A stretch of 64,000 nucleotides of DNA from Ochotona curzoniae (Eukaryota > Chordata > Mammalia > Lagomorpha > Ochotonidae). The position numbers and the translations under genes are program-made. Under the pieces are notes generated by a model. That model did not search any database. It was given only the letters and a program-made list of their open reading frames with translations, and was not told the origin of the DNA. The stretch covers positions 12,242,746 through 12,306,745 of the forward strand of contig NW_024467120.1 in NCBI RefSeq assembly GCF_017591425.1. Reading direction: 5' to 3'. Shown here one piece after another: positions 43,831-55,319 of the stretch (the stretch's first letter is position 1; each line of letters begins with the position of its first letter).

Positions 43831-44606
43831 CTATGTCTTTCTCTTTGAGAAATTTGCTTATTTTAAGAAAATGGCTCAAATGCTTGTGAATACTGAAAGT
43901 TGTAGCTCTTCAGGCTGGAAAGTTCAGCAGGAATTCATGTGGCAGTCTTGAGTCTAAAAAGTAGTCTGTTAGCAGAAGTATAAAAGCTTCCCTTTTGGTT
44001 TTCTTAAGGTCTCCTCTGACTGATGGAGCAAGGCCCACCGACATTATGAATAGAAGCCTTATGGTAGGAATGACTTCTGCAGCTTCAACAATTATAAGAA
44101 AGGCTGATGTGGCTGAAGCTTGCAAATGATGCATCTAAAGCCAGGTCCTGTTTCATAAAGTCAGGATTTTTATGCTGCATGTAATGGGGCAGATGCAACC
44201 ACCACTGGGTGTTCACCTGTCCTTCTTCCTCAGTTTACAAAACAAGCTTTGTTTAGGGAACAACATGTCCTGTGGGATGAATCATGATATCATTTGGCCC
44301 TGGTTCTTAACCTTAGCAACCAACACACTCTCAGAGGGAGCAAGGACAAAAACCTCAGAGCCATTTTAGCTCCTTGTCTGAAAGCAGACTCAATCCCTCA
44401 GGAACTCCCTGATGCATGCTTTCTTTTTCAGATCAGCTGAATCCCAAGCCCTGCATTCTCCCTCACTCCACCTTGTGTTCTTTCCCAATTGATCAGCTCC
44501 CAGAGAAGAAGGCGCTCAAAAAGCTTGTATAAATCGGGTCAGCTTGGCCCACTGTGCTCCCCTTCAGAACCCTAGTCCACTGGAGCTGTTGAAATTCCAG
44601 CCTGTT
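43831..44606. other. Intergenic sequence, nothing recognised
   Basis: No gene or defined repeat seen. Confidence 0.45.
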
Positions 44607-44830
44607 GGGCCCAGCGCGGTGGCGCAAGTGGTTAAGGTCCTCGCCTAGCACGCCCGGGATCCCATATGGGTTCTAATCCCAGCAGCCCTGCTTCCCTTCC
44701 AGCTCCCTGCCTGTGGCCTGGGAAAGCAGTCGAGGACAGCCCAAAGCTTTGGGACCCTGCACCCGTGTGGGAGACCCGGAAGAGGCTTTCCAATCAAAGA
44801 ATAATAAAAATAAATCTTTAAAAAAAAAAA
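44607..44830 (+). mobile_element. CSINE with large internal deletion
   Basis: It starts GGGCCCAGCGCGGTGGCGCA. Then GAGACCCGGAAGAGGC joins directly to TTTCCAATCAAAGAATAAT, removing about 110 bases of the usual right half. Ends AATAAATCTTTAAAAAAAAA. Confidence 0.9.
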
Positions 44831-45780
44831 TCTCAGCTAGGTATGCACCCAGTTAGCTACCACAGCAAACTCTTCCCTTAATATTCATTTTGGCTGTGAG
44901 TTCATACCCTCTCTGTGTGTTCTTCTCTCTTAAACTCTTCACAACCAATGTTTTGTAACATGTTTTCAATATCTTGAAATAAGTCTCCTAGCTAATTCAA
45001 TTCCAAATCAATAAGATGCCTTAATTGCTATATGAATAAGAAACAAAAAGAAAATAATTTATAATGTATAATACAATATCTGCTTCTTTATGTAAATGGA
45101 TGGAGTGAGAGTGAAAGCAGATCTTTAAACATCCCACCACTTTTGAGTTAGCTGCTTACTGGACTCAGACAAGGTTCAGCCCTATCTTACACTCGCCCAC
45201 CTAGGATCCCCAACTGCCACCAATGTGTACAGCCATCCTGTAGGAAAGCCGTGCTCACCACCACCACCTGTGCAGTTGAAAGTCCTCATTCTTTCTCCTT
45301 TTTGTCTATCCTTCTAACCTAAGGTAAATGCTTAAGAATCAATATTTTGGAAAACAATGAGAAAATCAAGTTCAATACGAAGTCAACAAACACAAGTGAA
45401 GGCGTAAACAGAAATGTTGCATCCATGTTGGAAGGGAAGAGCCATGTCCGGCTTGCCAGTATGATTTTCCAAATAGTACAGTTTTTGTTAAATTTCCCAA
45501 GTATAATAGTTTCACAATTTACTAACTAGCAGTATTCCTATGTTATTCACTGCATATCCAATTTTTGCCAAGAAAAGAATTTTGCGTTTAAACATCAAGG
45601 TTCAGAAACTAAAAACAGTTGCTCACTCCTTCTTCATTCCTTTTGAGAGAAATATACATGGAGCCTAAGAAATGGTCCGCTTTAAGGGAAATGATTATGA
45701 AAAGAACTGGTAAAACACCAAAATATTTTACTCAATAGTTCTTGAAGGAGGGCGGGGGGCGGGGAGGTGGCAAAAGGGAG
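44831..45780. other. Intergenic sequence before tRNA-Ala-CGC
   Basis: No gene recognised. Perhaps old L1-derived sequence near 45340-45460, but not assignable. Confidence 0.4.
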
Positions 45781-45852
45781 TGGAGATGCCGGGGATCGAA
45801 CCCGGGGCCTCATACATGCGAAGCATGCGCTCTACCACTGAGCTACATCCCC
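45781..45852 (-). tRNA. tRNA-Ala (CGC anticodon)
   Basis: Minus strand: GGGGATGTAGCTCAGTGG to CCCCGGCATCTCCA. Anticodon CGC is at 45818-45820 in loop TTCGCAT. The T-arm CCGGG/CCCGG is perfect. A TTTT terminator follows within about 12 nt. It decodes GCG. Confidence 0.95.
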
Positions 45853-46584
45853 CAACACACTAGAGCAATTGACTAAAATTCCTGGGCTGCTTAAAGCTCG
45901 CAGTGTTTGGTACAGTTATTTTGCTGTCTGTGGTCCTCTGTGGAGTAGCAGACTGTGAGACTGAATTCCATATTAAGGCTCAGTCGGCCAAGGTTCACTG
46001 GACTTCCTTCGCAGACTCACTGAGTATCAGCAGCTCCGATCGTTGGTCGAGCAAAACACAGTTTTAGCAGCTCTAGTTCAAGTGATACTTCCACGGGCTA
46101 AGAAGAAGCGCAGGTTTGAAAATTGTTTTTCTGCTGACCCAAGTTCACGGAAAAGGCACCACAAATTGTTTGCAGCTGAGTAGATTTCCTGGTCAAAAGC
46201 ATCTCTGGAGCAGCCTCTTCCCAGCTGAGCGGAGTCGAGTGAGTGAGCATCTTGCGTTAATCTTCGCCACAGGCAACAGCTTGGCCGGCTGAGACCATTT
46301 AACCCATCCCACACCGCTGCAGTTATCTGCAGACTTCAGCTTGAGAAGGCGCACTTGCTCATTTCCGCCTTACCCTAACACAACTTCTCTTTCCTCTCCT
46401 GCTGGGTCTGCGTCTACACACTGGGCTGAGGCGCCGGGTGGTAAACGTGGAGAGCCTGCCTTCCCAGGGATGGACGAACTTCACTAAACGCGATTCTCGG
46501 GCCCAGGGTCTGGCTTCTCTGCAGCCGAGTGCACAAAGCTTTTGTCTCTTACTTCTGAAGCTGTACAACAGAGAAGAGCAATAC
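45853..46584. other. Sequence upstream of tRNA-Ala-CGC
   Basis: Moderately CpG-bearing at 46200-46530. No gene recognised. Confidence 0.45.
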
Positions 46585-47475
46585 TTGAAAAGTAAAAAAT
46601 GACAACACCAAATATCCTTGAAAGAAGTAAGCTAGACTTTGTTAAAATTGAAAACTCTGCCAAAGGCACACTCCTAAGAATAGGAGACGACATTAGCAGA
46701 ATGCTGTAGCATCCTATTCCAATGGTCTCAATCCAGAATCCTAACTTGATGAGCATGGGTGCCGCAGAAACTCGTTGCTGGTAAAAACACAACACAGCAC
46801 AACCACTTGGAAGACAATCTGGTAGTCTTTGACGAAAGAAAACATTACTATAAGAAGCAGCAGTAATTTTTCCTGGTATTCATCCTGGCATGCACATGTG
46901 TACAGCAGCTTAATCATAATTGCTCAAACTTGGAAGCAAGATGTCAGTAGGTAAATGGATAAACCGCGGTGCATTCGGGCAATGGAATATGATTCTTCAG
47001 TTCTAAAAGGAAATGAACTATCAAAGCATGCAGATATAAAGAAACTTACAGGCATGATCTGTGATCAAAATTAAACCAAAAAGCCAATCATGCGGTGTGA
47101 TTCAACTACATGACAGCAGGAAAGGACAAATTATCTAGAAGACAAACATCAGTGGCTGCAGGAGTAATAGGGGAGGCAGGGACAAATATATGGGACACAG
47201 AGGGGCTGCGGGGCAGGAAAAATGTCCTGCATAATACCGCAAAGGTGGATAGATGTCATTATACCCGTGTCAAACCCCATCAGAAGTGTGCCATTGAAAG
47301 TGAACTCTACTTTGGCCGACACAGGTGCCACGATAGACTTATAGGTATAAATGGTACCACTTCGGTGTGGGAGATGGCCAAGGATGCTGCACATGGGTGG
47401 AGAAATAATGTATATGAGAGATTCTTCTCCTTCTAAACCTAAAAGTGCTCTAAAAAATAAAATTGTTTAAAAAAA
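46585..47475 (+). mobile_element. Old L1 3' fragment
   Basis: Landmarks in order are AAATGGATAAACCGCGGTGC, GCAATGGAATATGATTCTTC, AGGAAAGGACAAATTATCTAG, GGCTGCAGGAGTAATAGGGG and a final TAAAAAATAAAATTGTTTAA plus A-run. This is the usual L1 ORF2 end and 3' UTR order. Highly diverged. Confidence 0.6.
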
Positions 47476-47700
47476 AAGGGAAAGGCAACCTCAGGAAGGC
47501 TCAAACTCTGTGCAGCCCCAATCATGGAGGAGAAGGAAAAGGAAATGAGTTTCAGTTGTGCTGTGCTGGGTCTGCTAGCATTGCCTCAGGCTGTAAAGCT
47601 ACATCTTCTTAAGCTGTGGGAGAGAGACAGGACGCTGAGCTAAGGGGCTCACTTCTGGGCGGTAAGGAACGCAGCACTGCAGCAGATGAGGCTGTGACCC

Positions 47701-47730
47701 AGGTCATAATGGGTCATAATGGGTCATAAT
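47701..47730. repeat. 10-bp minisatellite, three units
   Basis: AGGTCATAAT followed by two GGGTCATAAT units, head to tail. Lies about 250 bp upstream of the GAPDH pseudogene. Confidence 0.9.
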
Positions 47731-47977
47731 GAAACAATTTCACTTCCATTTTCTCCCTCTGTTTCTTCCACACAGATCAACTCGCTTTGATATTACTTTT
47801 CAAAAGGCAAGTAGGTTGAAGTGACTGCTGAAGACCGGGTGACCACACAAAAGCTTCAAGTTGTAAGGCGCTTTGGTGAGTACAGGATGTTAACATCATT
47901 GAACCATCTGAAAAGAAAATTGAGGTTTCCCAGTGATTGGCAAAAACAGGTATGCTGGCTCTCTGCTCCTGCATGTG

Positions 47978-48680
<703 letters not shown>

Positions 48681-48689
48681 AAAACTGGG

Positions 48690-50329
48690 ATGCTGTTTTT
48701 TATTAAGTGAGAATGCTATACAACAGAGAAAATCAGCTTGGTGATCATTAATTTAGGTGCGTTTTTTGCCACAAAATATTGTTATTTTATTCCAGTGCTG
48801 GGAAATAAAAAACGAAACAGGTGAGAACACATCTCTCCACACACCACTCTAATTTAACTGACACCAACTTAGAAAAGCTAAAGTAGATATGTAGATAAAT
48901 GAACGCATGTGCACCTTTTCAGATTTTAGTTTTGCTAGCATTCATATCTACATTTGATCTTATTTCTCTATAACACCTTTTTATGGTAAACACCTTTTAA
49001 AGTTTTCCAATGCAACCCAACACTGGTGTCTGCTCACCAATCATTTGATATTTGCATTGCATTCATGGTTTGTGTTTTAGTTACTTATGTGACTAGTCAA
49101 ACTGTGCATTTGAAGATCTCAGGGAATAACTTGATTTAACTTTTGCTGAATGCATCAATTACCAATTCCATGATTTTTATCATTATTTGTAATATCACAC
49201 ATCTGATCATTCTCTATGTGGTTTATTTATAGCTTCTAGTGCTGTACATCTTTCCATCTTCTGGTTGGGACTGCCCGTGGTCCAGGAGCTTGGGGTCAGG
49301 CATAAACTGTGTAGCACCTAAGATGAATTCTGATTTGGTTTTTGTTTCAGAAATGAGTTTTCTTGACAAAGGCTCTGAGTGTTTCAGGGATTGGGCTGTT
49401 TTCCCAGGTACATCTATCTCGACCAACCTTGCTAGTTTAGCCTTTGCTTTTAAGTTCTGGCTGTGACTCTTGTATCTGTTTGTGTTCACCAAGTTTTAAC
49501 TGCTTCATAAAACTATTGGCTTGTAGAGTATGCCTTTTCCCCAGTTACTTTTGCAATTATTACTGATTGAACTGAGTAGCACACAGTTGATCCTAAGTGG
49601 TCAATCCCAATGGATAAGTGATTTTCATAAACCTTTTCTTGCTGAAATCACATCCACCAATCCTGAAGCTGTAATCACTCCAGGTTTTGGAAGAAAATCT
49701 GAAGGAGGATTCTTCAGATACACATATGCATCTTTTCTAAATCACACTGTATCGTTTATCCCATTTTCACAAAGGCTTAAATATTCTTGCATCAGCCAAT
49801 ATAACAACCAGGTCTAGTACGGATAGATGTGAAGCCCATTTGTAAATGAACAGACTGCTCTTCAACATATTTAGATTGGCGAGCTGGTGCAGCATATATA
49901 GGGAGCTGCTCTGGACTCACCAGATGCATTTTGGATTCCTCTTGTTTGGCTGCATGTATGCTCACAGATGCATTTCAGACCCACAGGAGGGGCTGTAAGT
50001 TTTCCCATGCTAACGACTGCCAGCCATTTCTACAACCCTCTCCATTCAGGTTTTCTTATGGATCATTTCGTTTAAAAATAACCAGTAACCTTGAGATGCA
50101 GCAAAATGGTAACTGAGGAAGATACTCTGGCAAACACTTCCTCACAGAGATAGCAATTTTAACAGCCAAATTGAACTTCACAAACCACGTCACTTTCACA
50201 AGCGCCAAGGAAACCAGGAAAGAGAGGACAGTGCCTGGTTATAGCAGAATAAGGTAAGATGCACTGAAGAAGGCAGGAAGGAAAAAACCACCACCACCTG
50301 TTCACCAGCTCCAAACAGTACAGCAAGAA
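48690..50329. other. Intergenic sequence after the GAPDH pseudogene
   Basis: No gene recognised. The region from about 49860 may already belong to the L1-like segment with repeated units. Confidence 0.4.
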
Positions 50330-51200
50330 GAGAGGTGCCTCTATTAGGGGAGGGAGATGGAATATCATGCAGGCCTTAGCCTTGAATCCCAGTACCAGTC
50401 CTGCTATGATCAAACCTGGTGTTGGATAGGGCTCTGTGGCCTCTGCCCTTGGCTAGTACCTGCAGCCCGAGATTGGACCCTCCTTAGCTAGCTGCCATGC
50501 CTCTCCACCAACTCAGACAGCCAACAGAGCAAGACTGCAGGTGTTGGGGAGAAAGTAGGGAAAATGAGATTGGGACTTTACATTGACACTCAGAGTCAGG
50601 CCTTCTGCAGGGACACCGCACACCAAATTAATCATAAAGGCATCTATGCCCAGCTATGCTCTGGCATCAGGCAAGCACTCACACCGTGGTAGGACAGACT
50701 CATTTCTGCTTGTGCCACTGGCATGCACTGTACAGGGCTCTGTGACTGGGAGACTTTGGTGTAACTCAGCTTAGCGTCCGCCTAGGAAGCCTCCACTGCC
50801 TGTTGTCAGATAGCAAGAGGTAAGATGTCAACTGCAGGGGGATAGGGCAGGAAGGTAAACACTGGCTTGAAACTCAGTGCCAGTCTCATTGCAGTGAGAC
50901 CCAGCACAAGAGGCATCCCTGCCTAAGCCAGTACTTGCAGACAGGGCCTGTAATCCCACCCATCTTCAAGTGGAGATGTGTAGGATGGATGAATGTTTCA
51001 GCTTCTGTCAGTTGCAGCTTCTCAAGACCCTGGCATATGGCCATTAAGGCAACACAGCACAGAGCCCTGTAGCTGTGCTGTGGCAACCAACTTAGCATCA
51101 TCTTGGGTAGCCAAGGGTCTGCTTCCACTTACTCTCCCCCAGCTGTGGGCAAATAGCAAGGAATAAGACTCGGCAATCAGAGAACAGTGTCCTGTTCTCT
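50330..51200. repeat. Degenerate tandem repeats of about 210-285 bp in an L1 5'-UTR-like region
   Basis: Three imperfect units are recognisable by the paired landmarks GAATCCCAGTACCAG (about 50385), GACACTCAGAGTCAGGCC (about 50585) and GAAACTCAGTGCCAGTCTC (about 50869). GGGCTCTGTGG/GGGCTCTGTGACTGG and AGCAAGAGG/AGCAAGGAATAAG also recur. Downstream, 51236-51300 (ATTAGACAAAATAGACTTTA) resembles L1 ORF2 sequence. This suggests an L1 5' region with repeated monomers, but orientation and family are not certain. Confidence 0.4.
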
Positions 51201-51337
51201 GAAACCACAAGCAAGTGAGAATAGCAGATGTTCTTTATATTAGACAAAATAGACTTTAAGACAAAAATCATAAGAAGATAAAAAGGAGGGCCTAACATAG
51301 TTATTGGTAACCAATTCAGCTCTTTTCCTGGCTAGAA

Positions 51338-51660
51338 CCATGGAGAGTAACAAAGAGAACACAGCTCCTACTGCACCAGAAACCCTTAAGAAAAGTGGAG
51401 GGATGTCACAGTGAAAGATCAAGCCACTGAGAAAGTTTGCCCCAAGGATTCTGGGAAAGGAAAAGAGGAAGTTTATGAGAATGCTAAGCACCATCACCAG
51501 GAACACAAGTTGATGTATGGAACTGAAATTTAGATGGTGAGTATGATGTGAAAAGCTGGCAATTTCCATGTGCCTGCAGAACCAGAAGTACCAACGGTGT
51601 GAGTATCAAAGTCTAAAACATATGGCAGCTTCTTCACCTTCACCAGATCAAGCTCAAATT
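51338..51660 (+). pseudogene. RPL7 processed pseudogene, broken
   Basis: From ATGGAGAGTAACAAAGAG the frame reads like the ribosomal protein L7 N-terminus (APETLKK), then a stop, then KIKPLRKFAPRILGK, then frameshifts through KAGNFHVPAEP-like sequence near 51556-51590. A deletion follows, and GGTGTGAGTATCAAAGT and GGCAGCTTCTTCACCTTC match later RPL7 codons. No introns. The rest of the gene is absent. It lies directly downstream of an L1-like segment. Confidence 0.75.
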
Positions 51661-51875
51661 CAAACTCTTCCTCCCTTCTGGCCCTATAAAACGAAAAAGA
51701 AAGGAATCCACCAATAAGCCAAGAGCCTTCTATTTCCTGTAGCTATGGACTCAATTTACCTTAACACAGAGATGGGTTCCTGATTTGACTCTGCATCCCC
51801 TTTGAAAGAGAGGCATGCTTTGTTAAACTTACATCCCCAAATTAAAGTCAGTTCCAGACATCTGTGATTCAGCCT

Positions 51876-52020
51876 TTTGTTTATTTCCATTGGAAAGGCA
51901 GATTTACAGAGAGAAGCAAGAAGGTCTTCCATCTGCTGGTTCACTCCCCAAAATGGCCACAACAGTTGAAATGGAGTTGATCAGAAACCAGGAGCCAGGG
52001 AGCTTTGCAAACCGGAGCCT
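51876..52020 (-). mobile_element. CSINE 3'-half fragment
   Basis: TTTCCATTGGAAAGGCAGAT, GGTCTTCCATCTGCTGG and TTCACTCCCCAAAATGGCC on the plus strand. It breaks off after CCAGGAGCCAGGGAGC. Confidence 0.65.
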
Positions 52021-52202
52021 ATGTTAGAACTGGGCCCTTGGACCTGAAGGATTATCAGTTGAACCAAAACACCAAACCCAAATTTAGCCTTTTGGTCATG
52101 ATCGTTTTCTTATATGGTCTGGTCAAATACAGATGGCCAGAGGGGAAGAAGTTGAGGGCTTGGTGTTGGAATACCTACCTGCAACGATAATGAAACAACC
52201 AT

Positions 52203-52275
52203 CGCCTGAAAAGGGACTTGAACCCTGAACCCTCATATTAAAAAGGCAAGGCTGTACCAGCTGAGCTAACCAGGG
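52203..52275 (-). pseudogene. Degenerate tRNA-Lys (TTT)-like sequence
   Basis: The A box TTAGCTCAGCTGG and B box GGTTCAAGTCC are recognisable, and the length (73 nt) is right for tRNA-Lys. A TTTTTAA loop offers anticodon TTT. The anticodon stem TTGCC/TATGA does not pair, and the acceptor CCCTGGT/TTCAGGC has mismatches at both ends. No T-run terminator follows. Best read as a tRNA-Lys pseudogene or the tRNA-derived head of an old SINE. Confidence 0.65.
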
Positions 52276-52454
52276 TCACAAGTGAGTAGCATGTGACAGC
52301 ATATGAAGATGAATATATTGGGTTGGTTGTCACTGTGATACAAAATAGTGGGTTAAAAACCAATTCCATGTAATACATGGCTCACAACATAATCATCTGG
52401 CTCCCATGTCATCAGTACCAACAATCACTACACAAACAGTCCGACCTCATGAGC

Positions 52455-54180
52455 ATGCTACAGTTTTAATGCAGTCCCTATCAAAACCTGGATGTCTATT
52501 TTGGTGTGTGTGTGTGTTTCAGAAATTAAAAAGTCTATCCTAAAGTTAATATGGAATATCAAGGGACCTCAGATAACTAAAATAAATCCTGAAAAAGAGC
52601 AATGCCTGAAAAATCACACTTCTGATTTCAAAACTTACAAGTAAGCTATAGTAATAAAAATTATTGCACCATTGTTAAGATGGACATAAAACCAATGAAA
52701 TAGAACACAGTCCAAATATAAGTCATTACAGAGCCAATCAAGCAATTTTTGGCAATGGTGCCAGGACCATTTAATGTGGCAAAGATAATCTTTTCAATGA
52801 ATGATGGTGCGAAAATTATATAACTGCATGTAGAAGAAAACTTGAATCATTACTGATGTCATACGCAAAAATTAATGAAAATTGGATTCATGACTTATAT
52901 GTAAGATGTGAAACTATAGAACTCTTAGAAGGAAACATGGAGTAAAATTTCATAAACTTGAATTTGGCCATGACTTCTTGAAAAGGATGATAAAGGCACA
53001 GACAACAATAACAAACTAGATGTAAAAGACTTCAAAGAAAAAACTTAAGTATATTCACCAAAACACACTATCAGCAGAACAAAAAGGAAATCCACAGAAG
53101 GGATAAAATATTTGCAAATTGTGAGGCTGGTGCCATGGCATAGTAGGCTAAGCTTCCATCAACAACCCAGCAATTTCACTTCAGATGCAGCTCCCTGCTT
53201 ATGACCTGGGAAAAAAGTAATGGATAGTTCAAGTCCTTGGGACCCTGTAGGGGTGTGGGAGACCTCGAAGAAACTTTGGTTATCTGGGGCGTGAAGCAGC
53301 AGACAGATGGAAGATCTCTGTCTCTCATCTCTGTGGCTCTGCCTTTCAAATAAATAAAGAAATGTTTAAAAAATATTTGTAAATTGGGTATTTGATAAGA
53401 ATTTAATACGTAGAATATATGAAGAGTTCCTTTAAATGATAAACAGAAAATGCAATTCAAATATAGGGAAAGGACATGAATAGACCTTTTTCCAAAGTTG
53501 ATATACAAGTTAATGCAATATTAATGATATAACTGTGACAGAGAAATGCTACATGTGAAATAGAAATCACATGTACAGTGAGTTGCCACCTCACACCGTC
53601 AGGATGGCTACTACTTTAGGAAACTATAAATAATAAATACTGGCAAGGATGTGGAAAAAACTGAATCTGAATGCATAATTAATAAGAATGTAAAATCATA
53701 CTGCTAAGGGAGTAGTACTTGGAGTTCCCCCTCCAAATTAAAAATATATGATGACCATTAGATCCAGTAAATCTGGGTATGTAGACACAAAGAAATTGAA
53801 AGCATGGTCTGAAGACCTGTCTGTACACCGTGTTCACAGCAGTATTATCTGCAATAAATAAAGTATGGAGGCAACTCGAGTGACCCCAGGCAGATGAAAG
53901 TGACATATCCACACAGTGGACCATTGTTGAGCCTCACAAAAGGGATGGACATTGTGCGATGCACTACAACATGGAGAAACTGAAGGGAGATTCTGCCAAG
54001 TGAGGCAGCCCAGTACACAAAGACACTTCCATGAACAATGTACGTTAGTTACAATGTCAACAAATCAAAATGCTCTTTGCTATTGGCTGGGGGAAAGGTG
54101 AGAACCCAACCGTGCATTTCGAAACTAACATAGCAAATGTTATCATAGGTACATTTTATAACAAAACAAAAACAAACAAA
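52455..54180 (+). mobile_element. Old L1 ORF2 C-terminal/3' UTR fragment, interrupted by a SINE
   Basis: It starts with TTTTAATGCAGTCCCTATCA and TAAAGTTAATATGGAATATC, then AGCTATAGTAATAAAAATTA (L1 reverse transcriptase thumb region in other mammals). It continues after the SINE with TTGCCACCTCACACCGTCAG, ATGTGGAAAAAACTGAATC and CACAGCAGTATTATCTGC. It ends in an AAACAAAAACAAACAAAAA tail. Many stops. The SINE at 53122-53370 is nested with a near-perfect duplication. Confidence 0.7.
53122..53370 (+). mobile_element. CSINE nested in an L1 fragment
   Basis: GAGGCTGGTGCCATGGCATA to CAAATAAATAAAGAAATG. It is flanked by AAATATTTGCAAATTG (53106-53121) and AAATATTTGTAAATTG (53371-53386), a 16-bp duplication with one change. 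So it inserted after the L1. Confidence 0.85.
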
Positions 54181-54657
54181 AAGCCAAATCTGAGGGGAAA
54201 GGTGGAAGGACCAAAAGTGTTTTACAAGAAAGCCAGGAATTTCTGAGGGTACAGACTGAACCGCGGATGACAGAAGTCAATTCTCGGCAGTGTATCCATC
54301 CACTAAGAGCCGGCGTCGCAGCTCTCCGTGTCCGGCGAATGACGTTACCTTTCCCACGCCAAGTGTAAGCGGATGGCTGAGCAAGGATGAGAATGAGCAG
54401 GGAGACGGAAAGGACTTTCGTCTTCATCCCTCAGCGTGTCTAGTCTGTTGACAGGAGCTGAAAGGTAAAAGTGGAGGAAAGAAGCATTAACAGTGAAGTT
54501 TGATGGGCCTTGTCTTTCCGTATAGCAGTTTTTGCCTTTCACTTTGACAAGTTCCTGTCTGTTTTTGAATGCTTCAAGACAGCAATGTGATTAAAACAGG
54601 GCATACACAGATGCCGTGCACGAATGTAGGTGAGACTAAAAGGTTGCTACCTAAACA

Positions 54658-54729
54658 TGGAGGTGCTGGGGATTGAACCCAGGGCCTCGTGCATGCTAAG
54701 CACGCGCTCTACCACTGAGCTACACCCCC
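54658..54729 (-). tRNA. tRNA-Ala (AGC anticodon)
   Basis: Minus strand: GGGGGTGTAGCTCAGTGG to CCCCAGCACCTCCA. Anticodon AGC is at 54695-54697 in loop TTAGCAT, with stem CGTGC/GCACG. The acceptor pairs including T6-A67. The T-arm is CTGGG/CCCAG. A TTTT run lies about 20 nt downstream on the minus strand. Confidence 0.95.
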
Positions 54730-54939
54730 GACTGCTGGGGGCTCGTCCTTGCAACAGGAAAACTGGTTATTCTTGTTCTATAAGGGTTTTCCCAAGTTTT
54801 AAGTTACTCTTCATTCTGCGGCTTCCAAAAAACTGCTGCTGGGACTCGGACGCCGCGCGCGTGCACAAACACGCTCCTCGTTCGACTTGCGTGCCACATC
54901 GTCTTGATGGAGGCGCGAGGTTGAAAGTCGGTCCAGCAC

Positions 54940-55310
54940 TTCAGGCAAGAAGATGGTGGCCTCCAAGAGGACGACTAAGTCGCTGGAATCCATCAGCTCG
55001 CGGCTGCAGCTGGTGACAAGAGCTGAGCTACCAGCAGTGTCTGATCCGACAGTGCAAGGCAACGCTGGTCATCCGCACCAACAACTGCCCGGCATGAGGA
55101 AATCTGAAACGGAGTATTACGCCATATCGCCCCAAACTGGTGTCCATCACTTACAGAGGCAATTATACAGAATTGAGCACAGCATGAAGAAAATACTACA
55201 GAACGTGCACTCTTTCTAGCATCGATCCAGGTGAAGCATTCCAGAACAGACTGGTGAAAAGTAAATCTTGGCATTTTTTTCTTTAATAAAACCTGCAAGA
55301 GCTTGTTTTT
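54940..55310 (+). pseudogene. RPL30 processed pseudogene
   Basis: ATG at 54953 starts MVASKRTTKSLESISSRLQL, which is ribosomal protein L30. The frame then shifts. Later pieces are recognisable in other frames: RQCKATLVIRTNNCPA, MRKSETEYYAISPQTGVHHL, and IDPG followed by PEQTGEK-like sequence ending near 55262. A 3' UTR-like tail with AATAAAACCTGC follows at about 55284. Intronless with several frameshifts, so non-functional. It lies about 220 bp from tRNA-Ala 54658..54729. Confidence 0.85.
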
Positions 55311-55319
55311 CTTTTCTTT

